Positions 1 through 10,209 of a stretch of DNA of 64,000 nucleotides are shown here, piece by piece (positions within the stretch are counted from its first letter, which is position 1; each line of letters opens with the position of its first letter). Both the position numbers and the translations under genes were made by a program. The notes below the pieces were generated by a model, which was not told where the DNA came from, did not search any database, and saw only the letters and a list, made by a program, of their open reading frames with translations. The DNA is from Methanobrevibacter sp. V74 (GTDB taxonomy: Archaea; Methanobacteriota; Methanobacteria; Methanobacteriales; Methanobacteriaceae), in NCBI RefSeq assembly GCF_963082495.1, contig NZ_CAUJAN010000003.1:62001-126000 (forward strand), in the 5' to 3' direction.

Positions 1-365
1 TAACTGTCAGTTGAATAAATAATCACATTACATGAATAGATCAACTCTATTTTTTCAAAATAAGAAAAATCTTCAGATTTAAATCCATCAAATAATTTTA
101 AATTATGAAAATCACCTAAAAAATCATCAATCTGCCTATCAATTAAATGATAGATTTCACTAGTCATTTTACGCCTTAAATCAACAAGTATATCCCTCCA
201 TGAATCATCGCAAAGTGGATTTTCATTTAAAAATTTATCCCCATTTCCTCGCTCTGAGATTTTATAATAAGCATTTTTATTAACAAAATCCAATGTAAAA
301 CATTCATAATGGCGGTTCAGTCTTTTAAAGTTAAATCTTTGGGTGACTTCAATTTTTTTAATCAT
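1..365 (-). CDS. Unknown protein, partial (C-terminus beyond left edge)
   Basis: An open reading frame starts at ATG 365 on the minus strand and runs off the left edge without a stop, giving at least 121 residues. It begins MIKKIEVTQRFNFKRLNRHY and is rich in charged and aromatic residues, with no membrane segment or obvious motif. A TATA-like stretch lies about 25-35 bases upstream (roughly 388-400), in the gap shared with the divergent zinc-ribbon gene. I do not recognise the family. Steady codon use and the absence of stops support a real gene, but no function can be given. Confidence 0.6.
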   Translation of the reverse strand, partial: MIKKIEVTQRFNFKRLNRHYECFTLDFVNKNAYYKISERGNGDKFLNENPLCDDSWRDILVDLRRKMTSEIYHLIDRQIDDFLGDFHNLKLFDGFKSEDFSYFEKIELIYSCNVIIYSTDS

Positions 366-413
366 CAATTATTCTATCTCTTACAAGTTTAATATATTTA
401 TCCGGCATTACAA

Positions 414-428
414 ACATTTATATAATAA
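414..428 (+). promoter_or_regulatory. TATA box candidate for the zinc-ribbon gene
   Basis: An AT-rich element, ATTTATATAATAA, is centred about 38 bases before the ATG at 459. This is the spacing expected for an archaeal TATA box with a short leader. A GTGA just before the start codon could serve as a weak ribosome-binding site. Confidence 0.4.
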
Positions 429-458
429 TCATTTGTAATTATTAAAATAAGTGATAAT

Positions 459-977
459 ATGATAAGAAGATGCCCACAGTGTGGTACGGCAACAGATGAT
501 ATGTATGGTTTTTGTATAAAATGCGGTCATGAATTTCCAAAAATTGAATCTGATGCAGACAGATGCCCATTATGTGGATATAATAATCCTGAAGAAGCAG
601 ATTATTGTGTTAAATGTGGAACTCCATTAGTTTTTAAACAAAAATTTCCAGGTGACCCCGATAGCAATTTGAATCCAATTGTTATTAAAAAAGAAATTTC
701 AGATAATGCTCAAAATTATAGGAAACCAAAAACAAGCAAATGGTTAATAATTTTTGGATATATCTTCTCTATTCTTGGAGGACTCCTAGGTTTAATTATT
801 GCAATTTATTTATCTACAAGAAAAGATCCTGTAGCTAAAAAACATGGACATATTCAATTATCAATATTCCTATTCTATTTACTGGTAATCATCATATTGA
901 TTGCAACCAGACAAATTCCATCTGACATACTAACCCAATATAAACAATTACTTGCAGGAAATTTTACATCAATTTAA
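459..977 (+). CDS. Double zinc-ribbon membrane protein
   Basis: This 172-residue protein has two N-terminal zinc ribbons, each with paired CxxC knuckles: CPQCG...CIKCG at residues 5-23 and CPLCG...CVKCG at about 36-54. A polar linker follows, then two hydrophobic helices at about 97-118 and 134-150 that should cross the membrane. The layout matches the many zinc-ribbon / DUF-type membrane proteins of Methanobrevibacter, whose function is unknown. The ATG at 459 follows a candidate TATA box. The 3' end overlaps the convergent acetyltransferase gene by 9 bases. Confidence 0.75.
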   Translation: MIRRCPQCGTATDDMYGFCIKCGHEFPKIESDADRCPLCGYNNPEEADYCVKCGTPLVFKQKFPGDPDSNLNPIVIKKEISDNAQNYRKPKTSKWLIIFGYIFSILGGLLGLIIAIYLSTRKDPVAKKHGHIQLSIFLFYLLVIIILIATRQIPSDILTQYKQLLAGNFTSI

Positions 978-1403
978 AGGCAAGTACATTACAATAGCTC
1001 CGTCACCATTATCGTAATACCCCGGAACCACCCTTTCAACTTTAAAGTTAAATGTTTTATAAAATTCAACTGCACCGGTGTTATTTTCATTTACTTCCAA
1101 ATAAATCGTGTCTAGATTTAGAAGTGAAAGTATAGAAATGGCTTTTACAAGAAGTTGAGTTCCTGCTTTTAGGCGACGATGATTTTTATCAACAGCAATG
1201 GAAATAATATGGCCTTGCTTTTCATATTTAATCCAAAAAATCACATATCCAATTACATAACCCTCATGTTCAGCTACCAAAAATCCAACACCCATTTCAT
1301 GTAACTGTTGAAACATGTTTATACCATAAGATTGGTCAAAAGACATGTTTTCTATTTCAAAAACTCTCTTTAAATCATTTGGATTAAATTTCCTTATAAT
1401 CAT
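969..1403 (-). CDS. rimI: RimI-like GNAT N-acetyltransferase
   Basis: This is a GNAT-fold protein of about 144 residues. It starts MIIRKFNPNDLKRVFEIE, typical of ribosomal-protein/N-terminal alanine acetyltransferases. The acetyl-CoA loop appears as AVDKNHRRLKAGTQLL (R/Q-x-x-G-x-G/A type), followed by LEVNENNTGAVEFYKTFNFK, the usual RimI C-terminal signature. An in-frame TTG at 1427 would add eight residues, but ATG 1403 puts the RKF...D start where the family begins, so I chose it. No clear Shine-Dalgarno is seen. It probably acetylates protein N-termini. The exact substrate cannot be read from sequence. Confidence 0.8.
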   Translation of the reverse strand: MIIRKFNPNDLKRVFEIENMSFDQSYGINMFQQLHEMGVGFLVAEHEGYVIGYVIFWIKYEKQGHIISIAVDKNHRRLKAGTQLLVKAISILSLLNLDTIYLEVNENNTGAVEFYKTFNFKVERVVPGYYDNGDGAIVMYLPLN

Positions 1404-1472
1404 ACAGAATAAAAATATAAAATACAAGATATTTAATAGTTTGTATTACGAATATAAAACTGAGGATATAAA

Positions 1473-1862
1473 ATGTGGAATGATTTTGAAGAGTATATTC
1501 TAAACGAAGTTGGAGACAACAATATTAAAATTGCAGAAGTTGCTGTTGGCAGATTCGATAAAATTGCAAACAAATTAGCTATGAACGAGAACATAACTCT
1601 AATAAAAACAGATATCCACCCCAAGGATAAAAGTATTATAAGAGACGATATTGCAAATCCGAATCTAGATTTATATAAAGGTGTAGAGGTTATTTACTCA
1701 ATCAGACCCCCAAGCGAACTTCAACCACATTTAGTGAACCTGGCTTTAAAAATCAACGCACAATTAATCATTAAGCCTTTAACTAACGAAGATTTAAATA
1801 CTGGTAAAATTAAAATGAAATTAAAAAATTACAAGAGAGCTAGCTTTTATACTTTAAGGTGA
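1473..1862 (+). CDS. UPF0146 family protein
   Basis: This 129-residue protein resembles the UPF0146 family of methanogens. It has a Rossmann-like start (IAEVAVGRFDKIANKL), then TDIHPK and the family-typical IYSIRPPSELQPHL stretch. The fold suggests a methyltransferase-like nucleotide-binding protein, but the function is not established. GAGG sits eight bases before ATG 1473. The stop is four bases before the next ATG, so it is almost certainly co-transcribed with the downstream cation ATPase and cobK. Confidence 0.8.
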   Translation: MWNDFEEYILNEVGDNNIKIAEVAVGRFDKIANKLAMNENITLIKTDIHPKDKSIIRDDIANPNLDLYKGVEVIYSIRPPSELQPHLVNLALKINAQLIIKPLTNEDLNTGKIKMKLKNYKRASFYTLR

Positions 1863-1866
1863 TGAA

Positions 1867-4296
1867 ATGGAAAACCCCTTATCAAAATTTAACACTTCAA
1901 AAAATGGATTGACTAATGAAGAAGTCATTGAAAGACAGAATAAGTATGGTTTAAATAAAATTGAAGATAAAAAACCAACCCATTTAGTTATATTATTTTT
2001 AGAACAATTTGTAGATATTTTAATAGGGCTTCTTTTAATTGCGGCAGCTGCAGCTTATGTGATTGGAGACGTTATAGATGCAGGAGTCATTGTTCTTGCA
2101 GTATTGTTAAATGTTGTTATGGGATTTATTCAAGAATATCGATCCCAAAAAGCAATGGAAAGTCTTAAAAGTTTAATTGTTAAAAAGGCAGCGGTTAAGA
2201 GAAATAATATTATTGAAGAAATTAATTCCGAAAATATAACCATTGGAGATATTGTTGTTCTTGATGAAGGGGACAAAGTACCTGCAGATTTAATCATAAT
2301 TGAAGCTAATGATATGACATGTGATGAATCCACGTTAACCGGAGAATCCGCAGCAGTTTCTAAAGAAGTTGGTGATGAATTATTTATGGATACCAATATT
2401 TTATCTGGAAACTGTCTAGGAGTCGTTAAATCAATTGGGATGAACACGCAAATAGGTGAAATTGCAAAGATCATTCAGGAAGACGATGAAGAGACCCCAC
2501 TTAAGATTAAAGTAAGGAAATTAGGAAAAACACTATCCGTAATTGCAATCATTGTTTGTATTGCCATTTTTATTCTAGAGTCATTTAAAGGAATTCCTAT
2601 TGTTGAGACATTTATGACTGCAGTTTCCCTTGCCGTCGCTGCAATTCCCGAAGGTCTTCCGGCAGTTTTAACATTGACCCTTGCTTTAGGAATGTCTCAA
2701 ATGGCAAAATCCGATGCAATTGTCAGAAAATTATTATCAGTTGAAACTCTAGGTTCATGTACCATCATTTGCAGTGACAAAACAGGCACTTTAACTGAAA
2801 ACAAAATGACCGTTGTTGATTCCTATTACACTAATGAAGATAAAACATTGAAAATTGGAAAACTATGCAATAATGCCAGTATCAATAAAGGAGAGGCCAT
2901 AGGTAATCAGACAGACGGTGCGATTATGAAATACTGTCAAGACTGTGAAGTAGACCTGGAAAGACTTGATGAAATCCCACTTGACAGTAATCGTAAAATG
3001 ATGACAACGATACATAGATTGGATAGTGAAAACAAGATTATTTTAACAAAGGGTGCACCAGAAATAATTTTAGACAAATGCAAATACATAGATAATGATG
3101 GAAATATTGAAATTCTTGATGCTGAAAGTAAGGAAAACATATTGAAAAAAGTTAATGAAATGAGTGATAAGGCATTAAGAGTAATTGGTTTTGCATACAA
3201 AATAAATGATGATGAAAAAATAGAAACAAATTTAACATTTACAGGATTGCTTGGACTAATTGATCCCCCAAAAAGTGATGTTAAACAAGCAGTGAGCGAT
3301 TGTAAAAAGGCTGGAATTACTGTTAAAATGATAACAGGAGATTATGAAAAAACAGCATGTGCAATCGCAAGAGATTTGGGAATATTGACTGATGGAAAGT
3401 CAATAACCTGTGAAGAGCTAAGTAAACTTACAACAGAAGAATACTTAGCTATTGCAGAGGATATTCAAGTATATGCAAGAGTGAAACCGGCGCAAAAAAT
3501 GAAAATTGTTGAAGCGCTAAAACAAACTGGCAATGTTGTTGCAATGACCGGGGATGGTGTAAACGATGCACCTGCACTTAAAAAAGCATCTATTGGAGTG
3601 GCAATGGGTGATGGAACCGATGTTGCAAAAGAATCATCAGATATGATTTTGCAAAATGATGATTTTTCCACAATTGTAAAGGCAATTAAAGAAGGCCGTA
3701 AAATTTATGACAATATTAAAAGATTTGTTAAATTCCAAGTATCAACAAATGTTGGAGCAATACTAACAATTGTTGGAACATCACTTTTAAGTTTACCCCT
3801 GCCATTTAACCCCGTTCAATTATTATGGTTAAATATTGTTATGGACGGACCTCCAGCTCAAACATTAGGAATTGAAGGAGCCGAAAGAGATTTAATGGAA
3901 CGTCCGCCTGAAACCGGAGATATCCTAACCCGAAAGACATTGACTGAAATTCTAATCTCAGGCATAGTAATGGCAATTGGAACTATCTGCGTATTTGCTT
4001 ACCAGTTAAGCATTAATTCGACTGAAAGTAAAGCGATGACAGTTGCATTTACATTATTCGTGATGTATCAGCTATTTAATGCATATAACGGAAAAGCAAA
4101 CTCCGAAAAAAGAAGCATTTATTTGTATGTAGCAATTATTACTTCATTCATACTCCAATTATTGATCATATACATACCTCAATTGCAAATTATATTCAGA
4201 ACATCATCAATTAATTTAACTGATTGGATAATGATTATGATTGTAGCATCAACAATCATTATTACTAAAAAAGTAATGAATAGTGTGATAAAATGA
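1867..4296 (+). CDS. Calcium-transporting P-type ATPase (P2 type)
   Basis: This is an 809-residue P2-type ATPase. An N-terminal cation-ATPase domain comes first. The actuator domain follows with TGES near residue 157. The M4 motif PEGLP lies near 264, DKTGTLT (phosphorylated Asp) near 304, and the hinge TGDGVNDAP near 560-568. About ten membrane segments are present, with four in the C-terminal half. PEGLP in place of the PEGLP/CPC of heavy-metal pumps, together with the overall length, points to Ca2+ or possibly Mn2+/Na+ export from the cytoplasm. The exact ion is inferred. GGTGA precedes the ATG. The stop overlaps the cobK start (ATGA), so the genes are translationally coupled. Confidence 0.9.
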   Translation: MENPLSKFNTSKNGLTNEEVIERQNKYGLNKIEDKKPTHLVILFLEQFVDILIGLLLIAAAAAYVIGDVIDAGVIVLAVLLNVVMGFIQEYRSQKAMESLKSLIVKKAAVKRNNIIEEINSENITIGDIVVLDEGDKVPADLIIIEANDMTCDESTLTGESAAVSKEVGDELFMDTNILSGNCLGVVKSIGMNTQIGEIAKIIQEDDEETPLKIKVRKLGKTLSVIAIIVCIAIFILESFKGIPIVETFMTAVSLAVAAIPEGLPAVLTLTLALGMSQMAKSDAIVRKLLSVETLGSCTIICSDKTGTLTENKMTVVDSYYTNEDKTLKIGKLCNNASINKGEAIGNQTDGAIMKYCQDCEVDLERLDEIPLDSNRKMMTTIHRLDSENKIILTKGAPEIILDKCKYIDNDGNIEILDAESKENILKKVNEMSDKALRVIGFAYKINDDEKIETNLTFTGLLGLIDPPKSDVKQAVSDCKKAGITVKMITGDYEKTACAIARDLGILTDGKSITCEELSKLTTEEYLAIAEDIQVYARVKPAQKMKIVEALKQTGNVVAMTGDGVNDAPALKKASIGVAMGDGTDVAKESSDMILQNDDFSTIVKAIKEGRKIYDNIKRFVKFQVSTNVGAILTIVGTSLLSLPLPFNPVQLLWLNIVMDGPPAQTLGIEGAERDLMERPPETGDILTRKTLTEILISGIVMAIGTICVFAYQLSINSTESKAMTVAFTLFVMYQLFNAYNGKANSEKRSIYLYVAIITSFILQLLIIYIPQLQIIFRTSSINLTDWIMIMIVASTIIITKKVMNSVIK

Positions 4297-5078
4297 AAAT
4301 ATTATTACTCGGCGGAACCAAAGACTCTACCAATATTATCCAACACATTAAAGAAAAATATGATGCATATATTTTAACAACCACAACTACTGAATATGGT
4401 GGAAAATTAGCTAAAAAAGCAGGTAGTGACGAAGTCATATCCCGCCCTCTTCTTAAGGATGAAATAACTGATCTTATTAAAAAACAAAGTTTTGAAATAT
4501 TAATTGATGCAACACATCCATTTGCAGAACACATTACCAAAACTAGCGTAAGTATTTCTAATGAGTTGAACCTAACATATATTCGCTTTGAGAGACCTAC
4601 CACCAACCTTGAAAATATAGACACATCATACGTCCATTATGTTAATTCCTTTGACGATGCGGGGAAATTAATTAAAAAGGAATTTAAGGAAGGTAATGTG
4701 TTGCATTTTGCAGGAGCTAACACTATGGAAGACATCATGAAATATGTTTCAGCAGATAGATTCTATCCAAGAATTTTAAAAGTAGAAAGTTCAATTGTGA
4801 AATGTGAAAAATTAGGTGTTGATCCGTCCCATATTATTCCAATGAATGGTGCTGCAAGTATTGAAGAAAATATTGAGTTAATGGAGAAATATGATGCAAG
4901 CGTGATGATTACCAAAGAAAGCGGTGACATTGGAGGAGTTATTGAAAAAATCCAAGCAGCAAATGAAAAAGATGTTGGTGTGGTAATGATTCAAAGACCA
5001 AAAATAGATGAATTAAATAAAAACAACATAGTATCTAATTTAGAGGAATTAGATATTAAATTAAAAAAACTTTTTTAA
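4293..5078 (+). CDS. cobK: Precorrin-6A reductase / cobalt-precorrin-6A reductase
   Basis: This 261-residue protein starts MKILLLGGTKDSTNIIQ, the nucleotide-binding start of CobK/CbiJ. It also carries the DATHPFAEHI motif near residue 71 and the GxxGG-like MNGAASIEENIELM and TKESGDIGG region near residue 210. It reduces (cobalt-)precorrin-6A with NAD(P)H in corrin-ring synthesis, in the cytoplasm. Its ATG overlaps the ATPase stop by four bases. It fits with the other corrinoid genes in the window (cbiS, cobS), although those lie 34 kb away. Confidence 0.88.
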   Translation: MKILLLGGTKDSTNIIQHIKEKYDAYILTTTTTEYGGKLAKKAGSDEVISRPLLKDEITDLIKKQSFEILIDATHPFAEHITKTSVSISNELNLTYIRFERPTTNLENIDTSYVHYVNSFDDAGKLIKKEFKEGNVLHFAGANTMEDIMKYVSADRFYPRILKVESSIVKCEKLGVDPSHIIPMNGAASIEENIELMEKYDASVMITKESGDIGGVIEKIQAANEKDVGVVMIQRPKIDELNKNNIVSNLEELDIKLKKLF

Positions 5079-5098
5079 AAAATAGATATAAATATAAA

Positions 5099-5182
5099 CG
5101 CCGAGACTGGGATTTGAACCCAGGCGAGGAAACCCTCACAGGATTTCAAGTCCTGCGCCTTACCAGACTAGACTATCTCGGC
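5099..5182 (-). tRNA. tRNA-Ser (UGA)
   Basis: This 84-base gene folds with acceptor stem GCCGAGA/TCTCGGC, anticodon stem-loop AGGA-CTTGAAA-TCCT (anticodon TGA) and T-arm loop TTCAAAT. A long variable arm (GAGGGTTTCCTC) marks class II serine tRNA. Discriminator base G fits archaeal tRNA-Ser. CCA is not encoded, and no intron is seen. Confidence 0.95.
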
Positions 5183-5217
5183 ATATAGAAAGGAATATTT
5201 AGAAAAAATCTAAATAT

Positions 5218-5526
5218 TTAACCTTTAAGTTCGATTTCAATACTTACATTATCAGGAACGTTGACTTTCATAACTTGTCTCATAGCACGTTCATCAGCTC
5301 CAATACCGATTAAACGTTTATGAATCCTGAGTTCCCATTTTTCCCAAGAAGCTTTTCCTTCTCCATCAGGAGATTTTCTTGTTGGTACTACTAATTTTTT
5401 AGTAGGTAACGGAATCGGACCAGACAAATCAACACCAGTTCTTTCAGCGATTTTTTTAAGTTGATCGCAAACATATGCTAATTTTTCTGGATCAGTTCCA
5501 GTGAGTTTAATTCTTGCTTGATTCAT
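5218..5526 (-). CDS. rpsJ: 30S ribosomal protein S10
   Basis: This 102-residue protein has the S10 signature, including [10 protein letters not shown] near the start and the loop [20 protein letters not shown]. It is a small-subunit head protein. In archaea it is classically encoded right after EF-1alpha, as here. GGAGG lies seven bases before the ATG. It is the last gene of the long minus-strand transcription/translation block, and the tRNA-Ser gene lies 35 bases beyond it. Confidence 0.97.
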   Translation of the reverse strand: MNQARIKLTGTDPEKLAYVCDQLKKIAERTGVDLSGPIPLPTKKLVVPTRKSPDGEGKASWEKWELRIHKRLIGIGADERAMRQVMKVNVPDNVSIEIELKG

Positions 5527-5592
5527 TTATTCTCCTCCAAAAAACAAAAAGAAAAGAAAGTAAAAATTACTTTCTAATTATTGTTTACAAAC

Positions 5593-6834
5593 TTATTTAG
5601 CTGAAGTAACATTAAGACATAAACCTGCAGCAACAGTTTGACCCATATCTCTGATAGCAAATCTACCCATTTGAGGGATTTCTTTTGCATTTTCGAGACA
5701 CATTGGTTTGGTAGGTTTAATTTTAACAATAGCTGCATTACCTGTTTTTAAGAAGTCAGGGTTTTCTTCGTCAACAGCACCGGTAGCAGGGTTTAATTTT
5801 TTAGATAATTCTAAGAAAGTACATGCTACTTGGGAAGTGTGGCAGTGGAATACTGGAGTGTATCCAACAGTAATTACACCAGGGTGTTGTAAAACAACAA
5901 CTTGAGCATCAAATTCTTTAGCAACAGTAGGAGCAGAGTCGATGTGACCAGCTACGTCTCCTCTTCTGATATCGTTTTTACCTACACCTCTTACGTTGAA
6001 ACCAATGTTATCACCAGGTTCAGCTACATCGAATACTTCGTGGTGCATTTCGATAGATTTAACTTCTCCGGAAGCTCCAGAAGGTTCAAAGATAACATTG
6101 TCTCCTTTTTTCATTAAACCAGTTTCTACTCTTCCTACAGGTACAGTTCCTACACCAGTAATGGAGTAAACATCTTGAATAGGAATTCTTAAAGGTAAAT
6201 TAGTAGGTTTTTCAGGTGGAGTTAATTTATCTAAAGCATCAATTAAACTGTCGCCTTTGTACCAAGAAGTGTTTTCACTTGCTTCTTTAATGTTGTCCCC
6301 TTCAAATGCAGATAATGGGATGAAAGGTACATCCTTAGGATTGAAACCTACGGTTTTGATTAAGTTACTAACTTCTTCTTTTAATTCATTGTATTTGTCT
6401 TCAGAGTAATCGACTAAATCGATTTTGTTAATTGCAACGATTAATTGATTAATACCTAAAGTTCTGGATAAGAATACGTGTTCTTTAGTCTGAGGCATAA
6501 TACCGTCATCTGCTGCAACTACTAAAACACCAGCGTCTGCTTGGGAAGCACCAGTGATCATGTTTTTAACGAAGTCTCTGTGTCCAGGACAATCTACTAC
6601 AGTGTAGTCGTATTTTTTAGTGGAGAATTTTTGGTGAGCTAAATCGATAGTTACTCCTCTTTCCCTTTCTTCCCCTAATTTGTCCATAACAAATCTGAAT
6701 TTGTTTTCACCGTCGTCTAATTGTTGTTCAGCAATTGCACCAGCTTTTAATAATAAATGTCCAACTAAAGTGGATTTTCCGTGGTCAACGTGTCCAATAA
6801 ATGCTAAGTTAAGATGTTCTTTTTCTTTTGCCAT
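5593..6834 (-). CDS. tuf: Translation elongation factor EF-1alpha
   Basis: This 413-residue GTPase delivers aminoacyl-tRNA to the ribosome. G-motifs are visible in order: GHVDHGKS (about 14-21), DCPGHRDF (about 80-87) and NKID (about 135-138). Two beta-barrel domains and the [10 protein letters not shown]-terminal region follow. Length and motifs match archaeal EF-1A. AGAGGT lies before the ATG. It sits between fusA and rpsJ, the usual archaeal order. The 151-base AT-rich gap upstream could hold its own promoter. Confidence 0.97.
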   Translation of the reverse strand: MAKEKEHLNLAFIGHVDHGKSTLVGHLLLKAGAIAEQQLDDGENKFRFVMDKLGEERERGVTIDLAHQKFSTKKYDYTVVDCPGHRDFVKNMITGASQADAGVLVVAADDGIMPQTKEHVFLSRTLGINQLIVAINKIDLVDYSEDKYNELKEEVSNLIKTVGFNPKDVPFIPLSAFEGDNIKEASENTSWYKGDSLIDALDKLTPPEKPTNLPLRIPIQDVYSITGVGTVPVGRVETGLMKKGDNVIFEPSGASGEVKSIEMHHEVFDVAEPGDNIGFNVRGVGKNDIRRGDVAGHIDSAPTVAKEFDAQVVVLQHPGVITVGYTPVFHCHTSQVACTFLELSKKLNPATGAVDEENPDFLKTGNAAIVKIKPTKPMCLENAKEIPQMGRFAIRDMGQTVAAGLCLNVTSAK

Positions 6835-6985
6835 TATATAACCTCTTTAATAATATTAACAATAAGCTTAAATGATAGCTTAAATTCCTTATATGTTTTT
6901 TAACATATAAAAAGATAATGTTTTTTTCATGTATTTTAATAAAAATTTAAAAAAATTAAAAAATTAAAAGATTAAAATTTTAATT

Positions 6986-9184
6986 TCATAAATCACCTAA
7001 GTAGTGGCTTGCAGGGAATGGTTCTGCAGATAAGCCTTTTCTTTGTCTGATTTCTTTTACGATTTGATTTTGCATTTCACGTGGAAGTGGTTCAAATCCT
7101 GCAATTTCAGTAGACCATAAACATCTGCCTTCAGCAGCGGATCTAATATCCCCAGCAAAACCAAACATTTCAGCTACAGGAACTTTAGATTCAATTCTTG
7201 CCATGTCTCCTTCCTGACCCATGTTAACAATTTGACCTCTTCTGTTTTGTATTTCGCGAGTACATGACCCCATGTAATCATTAGGAGTGTCAATGACTAC
7301 TTTTTGCATTGGTTCAAGTAATGCAGGTTCAGCAAGCATCATGGAACCTAAGATAGCGTTTCTGATAGCAGGCAATACTTGAGCAGGTCCTCTGTGAATC
7401 GCATCTTCGTGAAGTTTTGCATCATGGAGTTTGAATTTTAATCCAATGGAAATTTCATTTCCTAATGGACCGTTTTCTAAAGTTGATTCGAATCCTTCAA
7501 GTAATAACTCTTTAACTTCATCTAAGTATTGAATACCACGAGTCATGTTAAGGAAAATACTTCTGTTGTGAACAGCCCAAACTCTTCTGGCTTCATCTTT
7601 TTCTAAACCATGTTCCATGAAGTCATTAGCTGATTCTTTACCTTTTACTCTACCATCTTTGATTTCGCCATTTTGGATTGCATCGTAAAGCTCAGGTTCA
7701 ATAGGTTCAACAGTAATGTAGAATCTGTTATGTTTGTTAGGGGATTTACCTTCAACTTGTGGAGATAATTGTCTTACAGTTTCTCTGTATACAACAATCG
7801 GTTCTGATGTGGTGATATCTACACCTTTGTCATTGATTCTGTAACCGATAACCTCCAAGTGAAGTTCACCCATACCAGAGACTAAGTGTTCGCCAGTTTC
7901 TTCGTTAATATCAATTTTAACTGTAGGATCTTCTTTACCAGTTTGTCTTAATACTTCAATTAATTTTGGTAAGTCTTTGGTATTTTTAGCTTCTACAGCT
8001 ACAGTAACTACAGGTTCTGAAATGTGTTCCAAACCTTCGAACTCTTTAATTTTGTCTTCAGGAGAACATAAAGTTTCACCAGCAATAGCTCCTTTTGCAC
8101 CAGCGACATATACAATGTTACCTGCAGGAACCCTATCAGTATTAACCCTTTCAGGACCGAAGTAAACACCAACTTGTTGCACTCTAGATTTTCCGTGAGA
8201 ACCGACAAGGTATACTTCTGTACCTTTTTCAATAGCTCCTCCGTATACCCTACCAGTAGCGATTTCACCAGCGTGTTTATCTACAGACACGTTGGTAACC
8301 ATTACTGCTAAAGGTCCATCAGGAGAAGTATTTATCATACATTCGCCAGCAGGAGAGTCAATGTCTCCATCCCAAATGTTAGGCACTCTGTATTCTTGAG
8401 CTTCTTTAGGAGAAGGTAAGTGTTCCACTACCATACCCAATAATACATCAGATAATGGTACTTTTTGTGCTAGTTCTTTTTCATTATCGGCATTACAGTA
8501 ATCAATAATATCCTTAAAGTTGATTCCTGTTTCTTGCATAGTTGGAACATTAATAGCCCAGTTGTGGTATGCGGAACCGAATGCTACACTACCATCAGTG
8601 AAATTTAATTTCCATTCCTCTTTTTTGTCTTCAGGAGCCATGTTTCTAATTAATTTATTAGCTTCCATGAAGATTTTTAAGAATCTGTTTTGTAACTCTT
8701 CAGGTTCTAATTTTAACTCGTTGATCAATCTGTCAACTTTGTTGATGAATAATACAGGTTTTACATTTTCTTTTAATGCTTGTCTGAATACAGTTTCAGT
8801 TTGAGGCATGATACCTTCTACAGCACAAACTACAACTACTGCACCATCTACAGCTCTCATTGCACGAGTTACATCCCCTCCAAAGTCAACGTGACCAGGA
8901 GTATCAATTAAGTTAATTAAATATTCTTTTTCTTTGTAATCGTGTACCATAGATACGTTAGCTGCATCAATAGTAATACCACGAGCTTGTTCTTGTTCAT
9001 CAAAATCTAAGAATCTTTGGTCACCAGCTAGGTCTTCGGAAATCATTCCTGCACCTGCAAGAAGGTTATCTGATAAAGTGGTTTTACCGTGATCGATATG
9101 AGCACAGATACCAATATTTCTGATTTGTTCAGGTTCATACATTAATTCTTTGATTTTTGCAATCATTTTGTCTCTTCTACTCAA
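6986..9184 (-). CDS. fusA: Translation elongation factor EF-2
   Basis: This GTPase of about 732 residues drives ribosomal translocation. It shows [17 protein letters not shown] and NKVD in the G domain, and a C-terminal [15 protein letters not shown] region. The histidine in [13 protein letters not shown] near the end is characteristic of archaeal EF-2, and the domain IV tip carries RGPAQ. I chose TTG 9184 (protein beginning MSRRDKM) over the in-frame GTG at 9193. AGGTGG ends five bases before the TTG, and the GTG lies inside that Shine-Dalgarno. Confidence 0.96.
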   Translation of the reverse strand: MSRRDKMIAKIKELMYEPEQIRNIGICAHIDHGKTTLSDNLLAGAGMISEDLAGDQRFLDFDEQEQARGITIDAANVSMVHDYKEKEYLINLIDTPGHVDFGGDVTRAMRAVDGAVVVVCAVEGIMPQTETVFRQALKENVKPVLFINKVDRLINELKLEPEELQNRFLKIFMEANKLIRNMAPEDKKEEWKLNFTDGSVAFGSAYHNWAINVPTMQETGINFKDIIDYCNADNEKELAQKVPLSDVLLGMVVEHLPSPKEAQEYRVPNIWDGDIDSPAGECMINTSPDGPLAVMVTNVSVDKHAGEIATGRVYGGAIEKGTEVYLVGSHGKSRVQQVGVYFGPERVNTDRVPAGNIVYVAGAKGAIAGETLCSPEDKIKEFEGLEHISEPVVTVAVEAKNTKDLPKLIEVLRQTGKEDPTVKIDINEETGEHLVSGMGELHLEVIGYRINDKGVDITTSEPIVVYRETVRQLSPQVEGKSPNKHNRFYITVEPIEPELYDAIQNGEIKDGRVKGKESANDFMEHGLEKDEARRVWAVHNRSIFLNMTRGIQYLDEVKELLLEGFESTLENGPLGNEISIGLKFKLHDAKLHEDAIHRGPAQVLPAIRNAILGSMMLAEPALLEPMQKVVIDTPNDYMGSCTREIQNRRGQIVNMGQEGDMARIESKVPVAEMFGFAGDIRSAAEGRCLWSTEIAGFEPLPREMQNQIVKEIRQRKGLSAEPFPASHYLGDL

Positions 9185-9209
9185 AATAACCACCTAAAAT
9201 ATGATATGA

Positions 9210-9770
9210 TTAATGTGCTGCTTTAGCAACTCTTTCTTTCTCTTCAGCTTTTTGTAAAGCGAAGCTTCTTGAATCTCCTTCAGAAGCAAGAATTAATTCA
9301 TCAGCTAAACATTCAGCAACAGATTTTCTGTTTTTGAATGAAGATTGTAAAGTACCTCTAGTCAAGAATCCTAATGAAAGGTCAACTCTTCTTTGCGGAG
9401 AAATATCTACAGCAACCTGATATCCAATACCTCCGTATTTAATACGAGTAGTTTCTTCACGAGGTGCAGTATTTTCAACTGCAGTAACTAAAACCTGAAC
9501 AGGATTCTTTTTAGTTCTCTTATTAATAATTTCTAAAGCTTCTTTAACAGTATTGTAAGCTTTGTTTTTCTTACCAGAGTTGAGATGAGTTCTCATTACT
9601 TTATTCATTAATCTTTCAACAATAGATACTTTAGATTTTGCAAATTGCCTTTTTACATGTCTACCAGAAGTATGTGGAACTAAAGTTTCATCTAAGCAGA
9701 TATATTTTACTAAACCTAAGTCCTCAACTTTTACTTCATCGAGATCCCATTTATTAAATAATTTACTCAT
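9210..9770 (-). CDS. rpsG: 30S ribosomal protein S7
   Basis: This is small-subunit head protein S7, about 186 residues. The RNA-binding N-terminus carries SKVSIVERLMNKVMR, followed by NTVKEALEIINKRTKKNPVQVL and the C-terminal DELILASEGDSRSFALQKAEE, all family hallmarks. ATG 9770 (MSKLFNKW) follows AAGGTGG with good spacing. The upstream in-frame GTG at 9782 sits inside that Shine-Dalgarno and is rejected. The gene lies between rpsL and fusA in a compact operon. Confidence 0.96.
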   Translation of the reverse strand: MSKLFNKWDLDEVKVEDLGLVKYICLDETLVPHTSGRHVKRQFAKSKVSIVERLMNKVMRTHLNSGKKNKAYNTVKEALEIINKRTKKNPVQVLVTAVENTAPREETTRIKYGGIGYQVAVDISPQRRVDLSLGFLTRGTLQSSFKNRKSVAECLADELILASEGDSRSFALQKAEEKERVAKAAH

Positions 9771-9783
9771 AAATTTAACCACC

Positions 9784-10209
9784 TTATCTTACAGGTTTCT
9801 CTATTTTTCCACTTACCATTTCTGATAAAGCTACATTATTAACTTTGGAAACTTTCCAACGGACTCCAGGAATATCACCCATGGATCTTCCAGACGGCCC
9901 TCCAATTCCTTCAATCATTACTTCATCGTGTTCATCGATAAAACCAATAGCTCCGTCACCTGGTGCAAAAGCAGTCAATTGTTTACCGTTTTTGATTAAC
10001 TGAACACGTACACATTTACGAATAGCAGAGTTAGGTTGTTTTGCTTCTATCCCCACTTTCTCAATTACAATTCCTCTTGCTTGAGGAGCTCCTTCTAAAG
10101 GATCTGCTTTAACATCTAATCTTAAAGCTTTCCTTTTATAATCTACATCTTTCCACTTAAAATTTTGTCTGTTCTTTTTAAGTTTTTTTGCAGCAAAAAG
10201 TCCTGGCAT
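9784..10209 (-). CDS. rpsL: 30S ribosomal protein S12
   Basis: This 141-residue protein has the decoding-centre loop [18 protein letters not shown] and the [20 protein letters not shown] stretch typical of archaeal S12 (S23e family). GAGGA precedes the ATG with 6-7 bases spacing. It begins the rpsL-rpsG-fusA-tuf-rpsJ part of the block, and its 338-base leader is the only large gap inside the block apart from the one after rpoH. Confidence 0.97.
   Translation of the reverse strand: MPGLFAAKKLKKNRQNFKWKDVDYKRKALRLDVKADPLEGAPQARGIVIEKVGIEAKQPNSAIRKCVRVQLIKNGKQLTAFAPGDGAIGFIDEHDEVMIEGIGGPSGRSMGDIPGVRWKVSKVNNVALSEMVSGKIEKPVR

Noticed and set aside
8008-8268. Open frames overlapping EF-2, EF-1alpha, RNA polymerase and other strongly conserved genes
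   Set aside because: They lie antisense to, or in alternative frames of, clearly real genes. They lack ribosome sites and have the odd composition expected of shadow frames.
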